A stretch of DNA of 64,000 nt. It comes from Bacteroidales bacterium (GTDB lineage: Bacteria > Bacteroidota > Bacteroidia > Bacteroidales > P3). The notes beneath the pieces are model-generated. The model searched no databases. It had not been told where the DNA came from and worked only from the letters and a program-made list of their open reading frames with translations. Location: assembly GCA_016280915.1 (NCBI GenBank), contig JAEEHQ010000104.1, forward strand, positions 1 to 64,000. The letters run 5' to 3'. Positions 51,735-62,600 of this stretch are shown here, one piece after another. Position 1 is the stretch's first letter. Every line of letters begins with the position of its first letter. The position numbers and the translations under genes are program-made.

Positions 51735-52250
51735 TTATTGATTTTCGTTATTCATATCCTCGTTAAGGGAAGATTCAATCTCCTCGTAAGAGGTAAAGCC
51801 GTCGGCATCAGTGTCGGCGTGCTCGTCTAGTTTTTCCTGGTCGGAAGGCTGATACTTAGGTCTCCTCATTAATTTGTTAGGTATTTCCAGCAAGTAGTCG
51901 AAAGCGGTAAGCAGGAGGCTGAAGAGGAGGGCACTCCAGAAACTGTCGACATGGAAACTGCTGACCAGTCCCTCGGTCATGAGAATGATGAGGGCGTTAA
52001 TGATGATGAGGAATAGTCCCATGCTGACAATCGTAAAAGGAAGAGTGATGACGATAAGGATGGGGCGGATGAAGGTGTTGAGTAAAGCTATGACAGCAGC
52101 AGTGAGAATGGCAGCCATAACCGAGTCGATGCGGACACCCGGCAGAATATAGGCTGCCAAGATGGCCGCCAAAGTCATTACCACCAACTGGGCGAGGAAG
52201 CCGAAGGGGCCGGAATAGAAGCGGTTATTATTGTTTATTTCGATTCTCAT
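51735..52250 (-). CDS. Phage-holin family (4TM, superfamily IV) membrane protein
   Basis: 171 residues. Four hydrophobic segments cover about residues 17-38, 42-62, 66-96 and 104-122, with the family-like LLNTFIRPILIVITLPFTIV between them. The C-terminal 45 residues are acidic and hydrophilic. Despite the name, chromosomal members of this family are ordinary small membrane proteins of unknown function, and no phage genes are near. It lies 15 nt after tsaC and 16 nt before panC. Confidence 0.88.
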   Translation of the reverse strand: MRIEINNNNRFYSGPFGFLAQLVVMTLAAILAAYILPGVRIDSVMAAILTAAVIALLNTFIRPILIVITLPFTIVSMGLFLIIINALIILMTEGLVSSFHVDSFWSALLFSLLLTAFDYLLEIPNKLMRRPKYQPSDQEKLDEHADTDADGFTSYEEIESSLNEDMNNENQ

Positions 52251-52265
52251 GATGGGTTAAAGTAC

Positions 52266-52886
52266 TTAGAGGTCGATGGGTCCTTTGCCGTAGCGAATCA
52301 CTTCAATGCCTCCATGGGAGCAGTCTACCACGGTGGAAGGGGAATCCTCACCGATGCCTCCGTCAATGACCAAATCCACACGATTGCCGAAGGTTTCGTG
52401 TATTAACTCAGGGTCAGTAAGGTATTCTGTTTCCAGTTCTTCGTCAATGCGGCGGACAGAGGTGCCTATGAGAGGGCAACCGAGAGTCTCCACCACAGAT
52501 TGGAGGATGCTATTGTCTGGAACCCGGACACCTATGGTCTTGTTGGGGTTGACATAATTACGCGGCACATTTCCGTTGGCATCCATGATGAAAGTATAGG
52601 GGCCGGGAAGGCAATCTTTGAGGAGGGCGAAAGTGTCCCTGTCCATGGGACGCACATACTCTGATGCCATGCTCAATGAGGAACAAAGCATGGAGTAGTG
52701 GGCTTTCTTCAGTGAGAAGCCTTTAAGTTGTGCGATGGTCTCGACGGAACGTTTGAACTCCATGCTGCAGGCGAAAGCGTACAGTGTGTCGGTAGGGATG
52801 ATGATAATACCTCCCTGCTGGAGCAGGTCTACGACACGTCGGATGTCGCGAGTGTTAGGGTTCTCTGTATATATTTTTGTTATCAT
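52266..52886 (-). CDS. Threonylcarbamoyl-AMP synthase, Sua5/YrdC/YwlC family
   Basis: 206 residues from the ATG complementary to 52884-52886; a TTG 12 nt further upstream is less likely and touches the promoter box. The enzyme makes threonylcarbamoyl-adenylate for the t6A modification of tRNA. Core motifs are GGIIIIPTDTLYAFACSME, LKGFSLKKAHYSMLCSS with the RxK-like region, and a KTIGVRVPDN strand followed by LIGTSV. It leads the tsaC-holin-panC unit. Confidence 0.9.
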   Translation of the reverse strand: MITKIYTENPNTRDIRRVVDLLQQGGIIIIPTDTLYAFACSMEFKRSVETIAQLKGFSLKKAHYSMLCSSLSMASEYVRPMDRDTFALLKDCLPGPYTFIMDANGNVPRNYVNPNKTIGVRVPDNSILQSVVETLGCPLIGTSVRRIDEELETEYLTDPELIHETFGNRVDLVIDGGIGEDSPSTVVDCSHGGIEVIRYGKGPIDL

Positions 52887-52895
52887 AATGGCCTG

Positions 52896-52903
52896 CAAAA
52901 GTA
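52896..52903 (-). promoter_or_regulatory. -7 box for the tsaC-panC unit
   Basis: TACTTTTG on the minus strand, 9 nt upstream of the ATG, implying an almost leaderless transcript. The -33 element is weak. Confidence 0.5.
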
Positions 52904-52957
52904 CAAACTTTTTACGATATATAATACTTTTTCATAAAAAATATCGTTTCTATAAGT

Positions 52958-54265
52958 ATGATGAAAAAGCATGCTATCATTTTTTTTCTTATTTGCGCCA
53001 TCTTCTCAGGGGAAGTAGCCCAGGCTCAAAATGTCAAGTTCAGCCGTTATTTCCATAATGCAACCCTTCGGATTGACTACCTACGGGAGGGGAACCGTCA
53101 TGGCAACACGATTCGAGTCTTAAGGGATCAGTTGTGTGGGCCGTGGGCTGGTTCGCTCAAGCAACTTAACGACCCCTTCAACAATGGATTCTTCCGTATC
53201 GTGGTGAAAGATATAGAAACGGGTAAGCGTCTCTACAGCCGTGGTTACAATAGCCTATTTGCTGAATATCGCGACACTCCCGAGGGCGCCGACAGCATGG
53301 TGTCTTTTGAGGAGGTGGTGCGGATTCCATGGCCCAAGCAACCAGTACTAATCTGTTGGGAAGAATTAGGTGAAGACCACCACTATCACACCCAGTACGC
53401 GCTTCCTTATTACCCAGAGGAACGCTATGCCCAAATGCTTAAGCGTAGTGATTTGGTTTTGTACCATGAGCCTGTCAAGTTGCAGTACAAAGGGAATATA
53501 CACAAAAAAATTGATGTCGTCATCGTGCCCGAGGGCTATGGTCCTGCAGACACGACAAAGATGCTGAGTGACATGGAGAAATTCTGTGAGTTCTTGCTTG
53601 GAAAAGAACCTTTCAAAGAACATAGCGACGACTTTAATGTTTGGGGTATTCCCGCCACAGGTGAAGCCACAGGTATTACCAATCCTGCCGAGGGCGTTCA
53701 GGTTAATAGTCTGGTGGGGGCCAGCTATGGGACTTTTGGCGCCGACCGTTATCTGATGACCCAGATGCTTTTCAAGCTGCACGATGCTATCGGCCTGACT
53801 CCTTGCGACCACATCATCATAATGGCCAACAGCGACACCTATGGAGGTGGTGGAATCTATAATTTCTATGCTATGAGTTCATTGAACAGCATAGCTGATA
53901 GGATTCTGCCACATGAGTTGGGTCACAGCATAGGAGGTCTGGCAGACGAGTATGTCGATGAAAATCTCAGCTATGGTGACACCCACGTCAAAACTTTTGA
54001 ACCCATGGAGCCCAACATCACCTCGTTAGTTGAATTCGATAAGAAATGGCAGGCAATGCTGCCAGAAGGAGTTCCTATTCCCACACCAGTAGACACACTT
54101 GTTAACAGAAAGGAAAATGGACCATTAGGGGTCTACGAAGGAGCTGGTTATCAGGCAAAGGGACTCTACCGTCCAGTAATGCACTGTATGATGCGTGATT
54201 ATGCCCCCTTCTGTCCTGTCTGTTCTAAACGGCTCGAGGAGGTGTTCTCCCTCTATACTAAGTAA
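52958..54265 (+). CDS. Secreted M64-family (IgA peptidase-type) metallopeptidase
   Basis: 435 residues with a signal peptide ending near AQAQ. An N-terminal beta domain (about 25-150) precedes the M64 catalytic domain, with IHKKIDVVIVPEGYGPADT at the start and the zinc motif LPHELGHSIGGLADEY near residue 318. VMHCMMRDYAPFCPVC near the C-terminus is a typical M64 ending with Cys pairs. There is no T9SS sorting domain, so it may stay periplasmic or be released differently. M64 peptidases cleave host proteins such as IgA in some gut bacteria; that substrate is not implied here. Confidence 0.93.
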   Translation: MMKKHAIIFFLICAIFSGEVAQAQNVKFSRYFHNATLRIDYLREGNRHGNTIRVLRDQLCGPWAGSLKQLNDPFNNGFFRIVVKDIETGKRLYSRGYNSLFAEYRDTPEGADSMVSFEEVVRIPWPKQPVLICWEELGEDHHYHTQYALPYYPEERYAQMLKRSDLVLYHEPVKLQYKGNIHKKIDVVIVPEGYGPADTTKMLSDMEKFCEFLLGKEPFKEHSDDFNVWGIPATGEATGITNPAEGVQVNSLVGASYGTFGADRYLMTQMLFKLHDAIGLTPCDHIIIMANSDTYGGGGIYNFYAMSSLNSIADRILPHELGHSIGGLADEYVDENLSYGDTHVKTFEPMEPNITSLVEFDKKWQAMLPEGVPIPTPVDTLVNRKENGPLGVYEGAGYQAKGLYRPVMHCMMRDYAPFCPVCSKRLEEVFSLYTK

Positions 54266-54526
54266 AGGAGTGAGCTTTAGCTACGCTGCTTATGGATTTG
54301 GATTTCAGTGTTATGACAACTCTCGACCACTTTATTTAGCTTTACTTCATCTACGGTGGAAGATGCAACCATCATACAAGTAACAGCAGAGCCTAAAAAA
54401 AATGTTAGACGTAAAATATTATATATTTTTCTGCGTTACTAAAAGGTAACAAAAACTTGCCTACCGAAGTGTTGATGGAAAAATCGTGCATAGGCAGGTG
54501 ACAGAAATATTTGAAAAACAGCTGAT

Positions 54527-56008
54527 ATGTTGAAGCGAATGCTATATAATATGCTGCTTTTAGCATTGGTGTTACCAATGCTTTTTGCTGCATGTGAGAA
54601 AGACCCTGAAGGCTTCCACGAGATGGTGGCTTTGGACTTCTCGTGCGACACCATGGCGTTCGATACCGTCTTCACGCAGATGGGTACCACCACGCGTCAG
54701 TTCCGCGTGTATAACCACAACAACTATGAAGTTCAGATTGAGCAGGTGACGCTTGAACGGGGGTATTCCTCCCGTTTCCGACTGAATGTCAATGGCGACA
54801 CCAATATGGTGGCCCGCGACCTCATTCTTGCACCTGGCGACAGCATGTTTGTTTTCGTGCGTGCCAATATCAATCCCAACAGTGCCACGGAACCTTTCCT
54901 TGTTGAGGATGCTGTCATTTTCCGCTATGATGGTCAAGAACAACGGCTGCCCTTGTCCGCATATGGTCGCAACGCAGTCTACCATGTACCTACCGACACA
55001 CTCCATTATGCTGATGGCAGTTATCCCCTTGATATTTATGGCAAGCCTTATGCATACAGCGTCATCGACTGCGACCATTGGCGTCACGACCTGCCCCATG
55101 TCATCTTAGGCTATGCTGTCATTGACTCTCGCAACACCCTGCACCTACAGGCAGGAGATGAACTCTATTTCTGTGAAGATGCCGTCCTCTGGGTTTACGA
55201 TAGTGCCACTCTTGACGTGAGAGGCTCTGCCGAGCGTCCTGTTCTGTTCACCTCAGTGCGCCACGACGGCTGGAACGACTACCTGCCTGGCCAGTGGGGC
55301 CATATTTGGATGATGCAAGGATGCTGGAACAACCACATCGACTATGCCCTCATCGAGAATGGCTTCTTGGGAATTGAAGTTGACAGCTGTGCCAACGACA
55401 ATCCCACTCTGACCATTAGCAACACGCTTATACGTAACCACACCCTTGCAGGTCTACTGATGCAGACTGCCCATGTGGAGGGGAACAACCTGCTGGTAAC
55501 CAATTGTGGCACCGCCACAGGGGTGATGCAGTACGGGGGCCAGTACACATTCAGCTACTGCACTTTTGCCGATTATTGGAATTACTCATCCCGCAACAAT
55601 CCCAGTCTTTTTATCACCAACACCCGCGAATATGCTGGTGTCCTTTATGTATGGCCAATCCAAGCCTCCCTCACCGACTGTATCATCTATGGTAACCGTG
55701 AGGCAGGGGAGTTGTATTTGGGACTTGACAGCAATGCTGCGGTTAATGTTTCGCTCAACCATTGTCTGGTGCGTGGAGGCGAATGGGATGAAGACCCCAA
55801 GTTTGTCGACCCCGCCAATGGCGACTATCATTTAGAAGAAGACTCTCCGGCGCAAGGCATAGGTTATCAATACCCAGAGACTGTTGATGTCAGCAAGGCC
55901 GGCTTCGCAAAGATGGGTAGAGCACCTAAGAATCTGGGTATGCAAAGTTCTCACCGGTGTCTTACCTTACCACGCACAACCTCCCTACCACCAATACGCA
56001 GAAAATAA
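54527..56008 (+). CDS. Beta-helix-like surface lipoprotein
   Basis: 493 residues. The lipobox LFAAC gives Cys23 after MLKRMLYNMLLLALVLPM. An N-terminal beta-sandwich domain (about 30-150, TTTRQFRVYNHNNYEV) is followed by a right-handed parallel beta-helix (about 190-460) with repeating strand turns such as PTLTISNTLIRNHTLAGLLM and SLNHCLVRGGEWDEDPKFVD, the latter also typical of choice-of-anchor Q proteins. No catalytic carboxylate set was identified. The last 35 residues (from about 459) lose the pattern and abut ruvA with a 4-nt gap. Confidence 0.8.
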   Translation: MLKRMLYNMLLLALVLPMLFAACEKDPEGFHEMVALDFSCDTMAFDTVFTQMGTTTRQFRVYNHNNYEVQIEQVTLERGYSSRFRLNVNGDTNMVARDLILAPGDSMFVFVRANINPNSATEPFLVEDAVIFRYDGQEQRLPLSAYGRNAVYHVPTDTLHYADGSYPLDIYGKPYAYSVIDCDHWRHDLPHVILGYAVIDSRNTLHLQAGDELYFCEDAVLWVYDSATLDVRGSAERPVLFTSVRHDGWNDYLPGQWGHIWMMQGCWNNHIDYALIENGFLGIEVDSCANDNPTLTISNTLIRNHTLAGLLMQTAHVEGNNLLVTNCGTATGVMQYGGQYTFSYCTFADYWNYSSRNNPSLFITNTREYAGVLYVWPIQASLTDCIIYGNREAGELYLGLDSNAAVNVSLNHCLVRGGEWDEDPKFVDPANGDYHLEEDSPAQGIGYQYPETVDVSKAGFAKMGRAPKNLGMQSSHRCLTLPRTTSLPPIRRK

Positions 56009-56012
56009 GCTT

Positions 56013-56588
56013 ATGTACGAATATATCTCAGGAAAACTCGCATCGCTGACCGCTGCCACTGCCGTGGTGGATTGTGGCGGTGTGGGCTATCTATTGGAAA
56101 TAACCCTCAATACCTATAGTGCCATACAAGATAAACAGGAGGTGAAACTATGGGTGCATGAAGTCATCCGTGAGGATGCCCATATCCTTTGTGGCTTTTT
56201 TACTCAGAAGGAGCGCGAGATGTTTCGCCTGCTTTTGGGTGTCAACGGTGTAGGTGCTGCCACCGCCCGCATGATGCTCTCATCGCTTTCTGTGGAAGAA
56301 CTCACCAATGCCATTGCTACCAAGGATGTTAAATTGGTACAGCGAGTCAAGGGTATTGGTGCTAAAACGGCCCAACGAATTGTGTTAGAGTTGCAGGACA
56401 AAGTTGGTGCAGTCTCAACCGATGCCAGTATAGCGGCATCCCCCTTGGTCAGCCATAATAAAGAAGAGGCCCTCAGTGCATTGGTCATGTTGGGATTTCC
56501 CAAGGCTGCCGCAGACAAAGTATTGCAGAGTCTGGATAATAATCTCAATGTCGAAGGTTTGATCAAGGAGGCCCTCAAAAAATTATAA
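56013..56588 (+). CDS. ruvA: Holliday junction DNA helicase subunit RuvA
   Basis: 191 residues from the ATG at 56013 (MYEYISGKLASLTAATAVVD), the canonical N-terminus. A longer upstream frame overlaps the previous gene and lacks family similarity. RuvA binds four-way junctions and loads the RuvB motor. Features are the OB-fold domain I, helix-hairpin-helix motifs FRLLLGVNGVGAATARMML and VQRVKGIGAKTAQRIVLEL, and domain III (EEALSALVMLGFPKAAADKV) that contacts RuvB. sprA follows, an order common in Bacteroidota. Confidence 0.96.
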   Translation: MYEYISGKLASLTAATAVVDCGGVGYLLEITLNTYSAIQDKQEVKLWVHEVIREDAHILCGFFTQKEREMFRLLLGVNGVGAATARMMLSSLSVEELTNAIATKDVKLVQRVKGIGAKTAQRIVLELQDKVGAVSTDASIAASPLVSHNKEEALSALVMLGFPKAAADKVLQSLDNNLNVEGLIKEALKKL

Positions 56589-56666
56589 AAACAATTATTT
56601 AATCGGTAAAAGGATAAAACTATACAACAGTCCGTTCATAATAGGTCGCGAAAGCTGTCACAGGTT

Positions 56667-59600
56667 GTGGCGGCACTTTTGCTGTTTATGTTGGTAGCCC
56701 TCAGCTTACCAGCCAATGCACAGGAACCCATTGGCAGCACGACCACTACGGTAGAATATGATGCCGAGAGCGACAGCTATGTCCGTATTACCAAACTGGG
56801 TGATATGGTCATCAATAGAGAATATCTCACCTTCGAGGAGTATCAGGACTACCAGATGAACCAGCTGATGAAAAAATATTGGAACGACCGATCCTCGGTT
56901 GGCGACACGGCTGCTTCCGATGGGCTGCTGAGTCGTATTCCTGGATTCAGCGAGATAAGCCGCAAGGTAGACGGACTGCTTGCCATACCCGATATCAGTA
57001 TTAATCCCACGGGTAGTGCTGACCTCACCTTCCAGATTGTCAACAACTATCGCGACAATCCACAGATAGACATAGGCCAGCGTAGCAATACCCATTTTGA
57101 TTTCGACGAAAATATTCAGGTCAGTCTCAATGCCAAGATAGGCGACCTTTTTGACTTTGATATTAACTGGAACACCAAGGCCACTTTTGATTTTGAGAAC
57201 AAGATCAAGTTAAAGTATGAGGGCAAGGAAGATGATATCATCCAGCTTTTTGAGGCTGCCGATATTTCATTTCCTCTCAATACTACCCTCATCAAGGGTA
57301 GTCAGCAGTTGTGGGGTTTTCACACCAAACTAAAATTCGGCAAACTCACCGTTGATGCAGTCTTATCACAAAAAGAAACCAGTACCGAGAATATGCAGGT
57401 GCAGGGTGGTGCCTCGGTGCAGGAGTATCAAATTCGTGCCGACGAATATGAGGAGAACCGCCACTACTTCATTTCGCAGTATTTTTACCAGCACTACAAT
57501 GAGGCCATGTCCACTTTGCCGACGCCCAATACCAATATCAAGATTATCCGTATGGAGGTTTGGCGTACCAATGTGGGTGCCGCAGTTACCAACAACCGTA
57601 ATATCTTAGCCCTCACCGACCTTGGTGAGAATGAACCGAGCAACAATCGTCTAATTGGAGGCCGTTCTGAGATGCCCAGCAACAACAGCAACAACCTGTT
57701 GGAATATATGAACCCAGACAGAATCCGCAGCATCGACAACGTTACCTCATACATGCAAGGTCTTGGTTTCACAGCGGGTAGCGATTACGAGAAGATAGAA
57801 AGTGCCCGCCTGCTCACCAGTAGCGAATACACATACAATGAGCAGCTCGGCTTCATCACCCTCAGTCAAGCCCTTAGTTCCGACCAAGTGTTGGCCGTTG
57901 CCTTCCAGTATCAGGTTATCGGTGATGAAACTGTCTATCAGGTGGGTGAACTCACCACTGACGGTATTAACGACCCCAATACCTTGGTGGTGAAGCTGAT
58001 CAAAGGAACTGGCGTCGATGTGCATAGCCCGTTGTGGAAGCTGATGATGAAGAACGTCTACTTTCTCAAGAGTACCCAGCTTGGGCGCGACAACTTCCGC
58101 CTGAATGTACTCTATGAGAGTCCTGATGGGGGTGTGGGTATTGGCTATTTCACCGAAGGACCTAAAGAGGGTATTCCCTTGATTGAGCTCTTTGGCCTTG
58201 ACCGCATGGATGCCTCGCAGAACTACTATTATGCCGATGGTGTTTTCGACTGGTTTGACAGCGCAGCCTTCAAGGGTGGTACCATCCAAGCCAGCACTGG
58301 ACGTATCTTCTTCCCCTATGTGGAGCCTTTCGGCAAAGACTTACGCCAGATTTTGGGCGACGACGAGTTTGCCAAACAGTATTGTTTTGACTCCCTATAC
58401 ACCATGACGAGAGCCTTGGCGCAACAGTATGCTGACAAGAATAAGTTCTATCTTGAGGGCTACTATTCCAGTACCGTCAGTGGTGAGATATCATTGGGCT
58501 ACAGCGTCTCTCAGGGCTCCGTTACTGTTACTGCAGGTGGTGTGCCCCTGATTGAGAATGTTGACTATACTGTCGACTATACGATGGGAACTGTGCGTAT
58601 CATCAATGAGAGCATCCTCTCCAGTGGTACCCCAATCAGCGTTAGTTGTGAAGATAACTCTTTCAGTATGACTACCAAAACCATGGTGGGTACGCATATC
58701 AACTATGAAATTCAACCCGATTTCAATGTGGGTGCCACCTTCATGAATCTGTCAGAGAAGCCCCTTACCCAGAAAAACAATTTTGGAGAGGAACCTACCA
58801 GTAATAGTATCTGGGGGGTCGACATCAACTACCGCCATGAGGCCCCATTCATAACCAAGCTCGTGGACCTTCTCCCCGGCATCGACACCAAGGCACCTTC
58901 CAACCTTACTTTCAAAGGCGAATTCGCCCAACTCTTACCAGGACTTGCCTCCACAGGCAGCCAAGAGGGAACGGTGACCTATATCGACGATTTCGAAGGT
59001 GCTGAAAGCAACATCGACCTTAAGGGCATCACCTATTGGCATCTTGCCAGCACGCCTCAGGATTATCAACTCTCGCTACCTCAGTTCCCAGAGACCCGCA
59101 TGGGAACAGGGCTTGCATACGGCTTTAACCGAGCTAAACTCTCATGGTACCGTATCGACCAATTGTTCTATAGTACCAATTCTCCCGACAACATCACCGA
59201 GGAGGATCGGTCACAACCCTACGCCCGCCGCATTATGGAAACAGAGGTCTTCCCCAACAAGCAGTTGGTCAAAGGGGACTATATGTATATATATGAGCTG
59301 AACCTCTCCTATTATCCTGAAGAGCGAGGCCCCTACAACTTCGATATTGTGCGCAGTCCGTTTAGTGCGGGTCTAACACAAGAGGGTAAGTTGGCAGAGC
59401 CCAAAACACGTTGGGGCGGTATCATGCGCGAGTTGGACTACACCGATTTTGAGACTCAAAATATTGAGACCCTTGAGTTCTGGCTCATGGACCCCTTTAT
59501 CGAAAATCCGGAACATACTGGAGGCAAGCTATATATTAATCTGGGTGACATCAGTGAGGATATTCTACGTGACGGACGAAAGAGTTTTGAGAATGGTTTG

Positions 59601-62600
59601 CCTACCAATGCCAGTGACCTGTCAGGAGTAGACACTACCATTTGGGGCCGTGTGCCCAATACCCAGCCTATCGTCAATGCATTCGACAACAACGAGGCAT
59701 CACGCAAATATCAAGACATTGGATATGATGGACTTAGCAGTACATTTGGCAGCACTGATGAGCAGTCCTTCTTCTCAAGCTATCTCGATAGTGTTGCACT
59801 CATCTTCGGCACCTCATCCCAGGCCTATCAGATGGCGCTATCCGACCCTTCTGGTGACGATTTCCACTACTACCGCGGTAGTGATTATGACCAACAGAAC
59901 CTGAAGATTGTTGAGCGATACAAGTATTACAACAATCCCGAAGGCAACTCCCACGTCGATGCTGACAGTCCTGAAAGCTATCCCACTGCTGCAACGGCTT
60001 ATCCCAATGTGGAGGACATCAACAAGGATAACACCCTCAGCGAAGGCGAAAATTATTATCAGTATGTCATCGAATTGGACCCCTCCAAGATGGTCATTGG
60101 CGAAAATCACATTGTTGATATTCAGGAAGCCGAGAACATACCCTTGCCTAACGGCTCCACTACTTCATGTAAATGGTATCAGTTCCGCATACCTATCCGT
60201 GAGTATGACCAGATGATTGGTAAACTCAATGGTTTCCAATCTATCCGCTTTATGCGTATGTTCCTCAATGATTTCGAGGAACCCATTTATTTGCGCTTTG
60301 CCACCCTTGAGTTGGTCTATGCCACTTGGCGCAAATATACCGAAGACCTCTTGCAGCCTGGTGACTACACGACGGGAACTGGTGCCAACACATCTTTCAG
60401 CATTAGTACTGTCAATATTGAGGAGAATGGCAACCGCTATCCGGTTCCTTATGTCTTGCCTCCTGGTATCGAGCGTGAGCAGTGGTTTAGCACTTCGTCA
60501 ACCTCTACCCAGCTCAACGAGCAAGCACTCTCGCTCGACATCACCGACTTGGCTTCTGGCGATGCCCGCGCTGTTTATCGTAGTACATCCTATGATTTGC
60601 GCAACTATGGTAAAGTCAAGATGTTTGTACATGCAGAAAAGAAAGCTGAGTCTGATCCCATCAACGATGGCGACTTGGTACTCTTCGTACGTCTGGGCAG
60701 CGACTACACCAACAACTACTATGAATATGAGGTGCCCCTCCAATTTACTGACTGGGGTGTGGGTAAGGACGACCGCTATGCTATTTGGCCTATCGATAAC
60801 AATGTGGAAATCGACCTTACTAAGCTGGTTGACATTAAGACCAACCGCAATCGTCTTATCCGTAGTGGCGATCTTAACTATAGCAGCCGTCTTCTCTATA
60901 GCGAGTATGTCGATGGACACAAATATACCGTACTTGGCACCCCCAATCTTGGTAAAGTAAAAGTCATCATGGTGGGTGTCCGCAATCCCAAGAAAGAGAC
61001 GCTCGAGGATGGTAACAACATGTTACCAAAGTCATGTATCGTTTGGGTTAACGAGTTGCGTCTTGCCGATTTCAACAACCGCGGTGGTGTGGCTGCCATG
61101 GCTTTGGCTCGCACCAATCTTGCCGACTTGGGAAACCTCTCCCTCTTTGGTTCATATACCTCAGCTGGCTTTGGCAACCTTGAGGATAATCCCACCTCTC
61201 TGGAACTGGTTAATACAATGCAGTTACAAACCACGCTTGACATGGAGATGGGGAAATTCCTTCCCGAAAAATGGGGTGTACACATGCCACTCTATCTCGA
61301 TTGGAATAAGCAGATAGGTTCTCCCGAATACAATCCTCTCGACCCCGATGTGCGCCTCAAAGAGGACCTCAGAACTTATCAAACTGATGCTGAGCGCGAC
61401 AGCGTCCGCAAGATGACCCAAGAACGTAAGACCACAACGAATCTCACACTTACTAATATGCGTAAAGAGCGCACGGGCAAAGGTGCCCTAAAGCCTCATT
61501 TCTACGATATAGAGAACTTCACCTTTTCCTATGCCTACTCGCGCGAACGCTCCTCTGATGACGAGATTGAGTACTACAACAAAGACCTGCATCGCGGTGG
61601 TTTCACCTATTCATACACGCCGCAAGAGCCTGGTCTTGTGGCACCCTTCGCCAAGGCTAAGTCTAAGTTCATCAACGGCAAGAACGGCAAGTTCATCAAG
61701 GACTTCAATTTCTACTATAAACCCAAGTCGCTCTCTTTTAGCACCGAGATTTATCGTAACTATGAGGAAACCCTTCTTCGCAAAAAAGGAGCTGCTTTGG
61801 TTATTATCAAACCCACTTATTTCAAGCAGTTTACTTGGCGGCGCGACTATGGCATTCAGTACGACCTCAGTCGAAGCATTCATCTTCAATATAGTGCTTC
61901 GGCAAATGCCCGAATCGATGAGCCCGTCGGTCGCGTTGACACTCGCGAGAGTCGCGACAGTATTTGGTCAGCGCTCTCCAAAGGCGGTACGATGCAAAAT
62001 TTCCAACAGACCGTCAGCCTCACATGGGATGTGCCTATCAGCAAGTTGCCCTATCTCGATTTTCTGCGGGTGCCCATCACCTATCGCTCTACTTATAATT
62101 TTTATGGCACCACGCAGGCCTTGGCCTCGCAAGGTTCCACCCTTAATTCCACAGGTCAGTTGCAGGCTTCGGTTACTGGCCAGATGCAGACACTCTACAA
62201 CCGCTTCACATTCATCAAGAATGCCTATAAGCAGAAACCTGTCACCCAACCCCGCGATCCGAAGCGTATGAGTAAGAAGGAACGAGACAAGATGGTGCAG
62301 GATTCCATTGCACGTGCCAATAATCCCGACTCAGTACACCGTGCCCAGATGGCAGAAACACTCACTAATATTGCCAATTTCGGTATCCGGTTTGTCACGA
62401 TGCTCAAGTCCTTCGGCTTGCAGTATAGCAATTCCAATGCCTCTGTCCTCCCCGGTTACATGGGAACTGCCAGTATTCTCGGCATGGATCCATCCAATGG
62501 GTGGGCTCCTTGGCCTTCCTTTGTGTTGGGCTACAATGAGGGATTGGTGGAGCGTCTCCGTCAGGACGACCTCCTCTCCCGTGACCCCTTGATGAACAAT

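Noticed and set aside
51735..52250. Prophage inferred from the holin-family name
   Set aside because: No phage genes nearby; the gene sits between tsaC and panC, and chromosomal members of this family are common.
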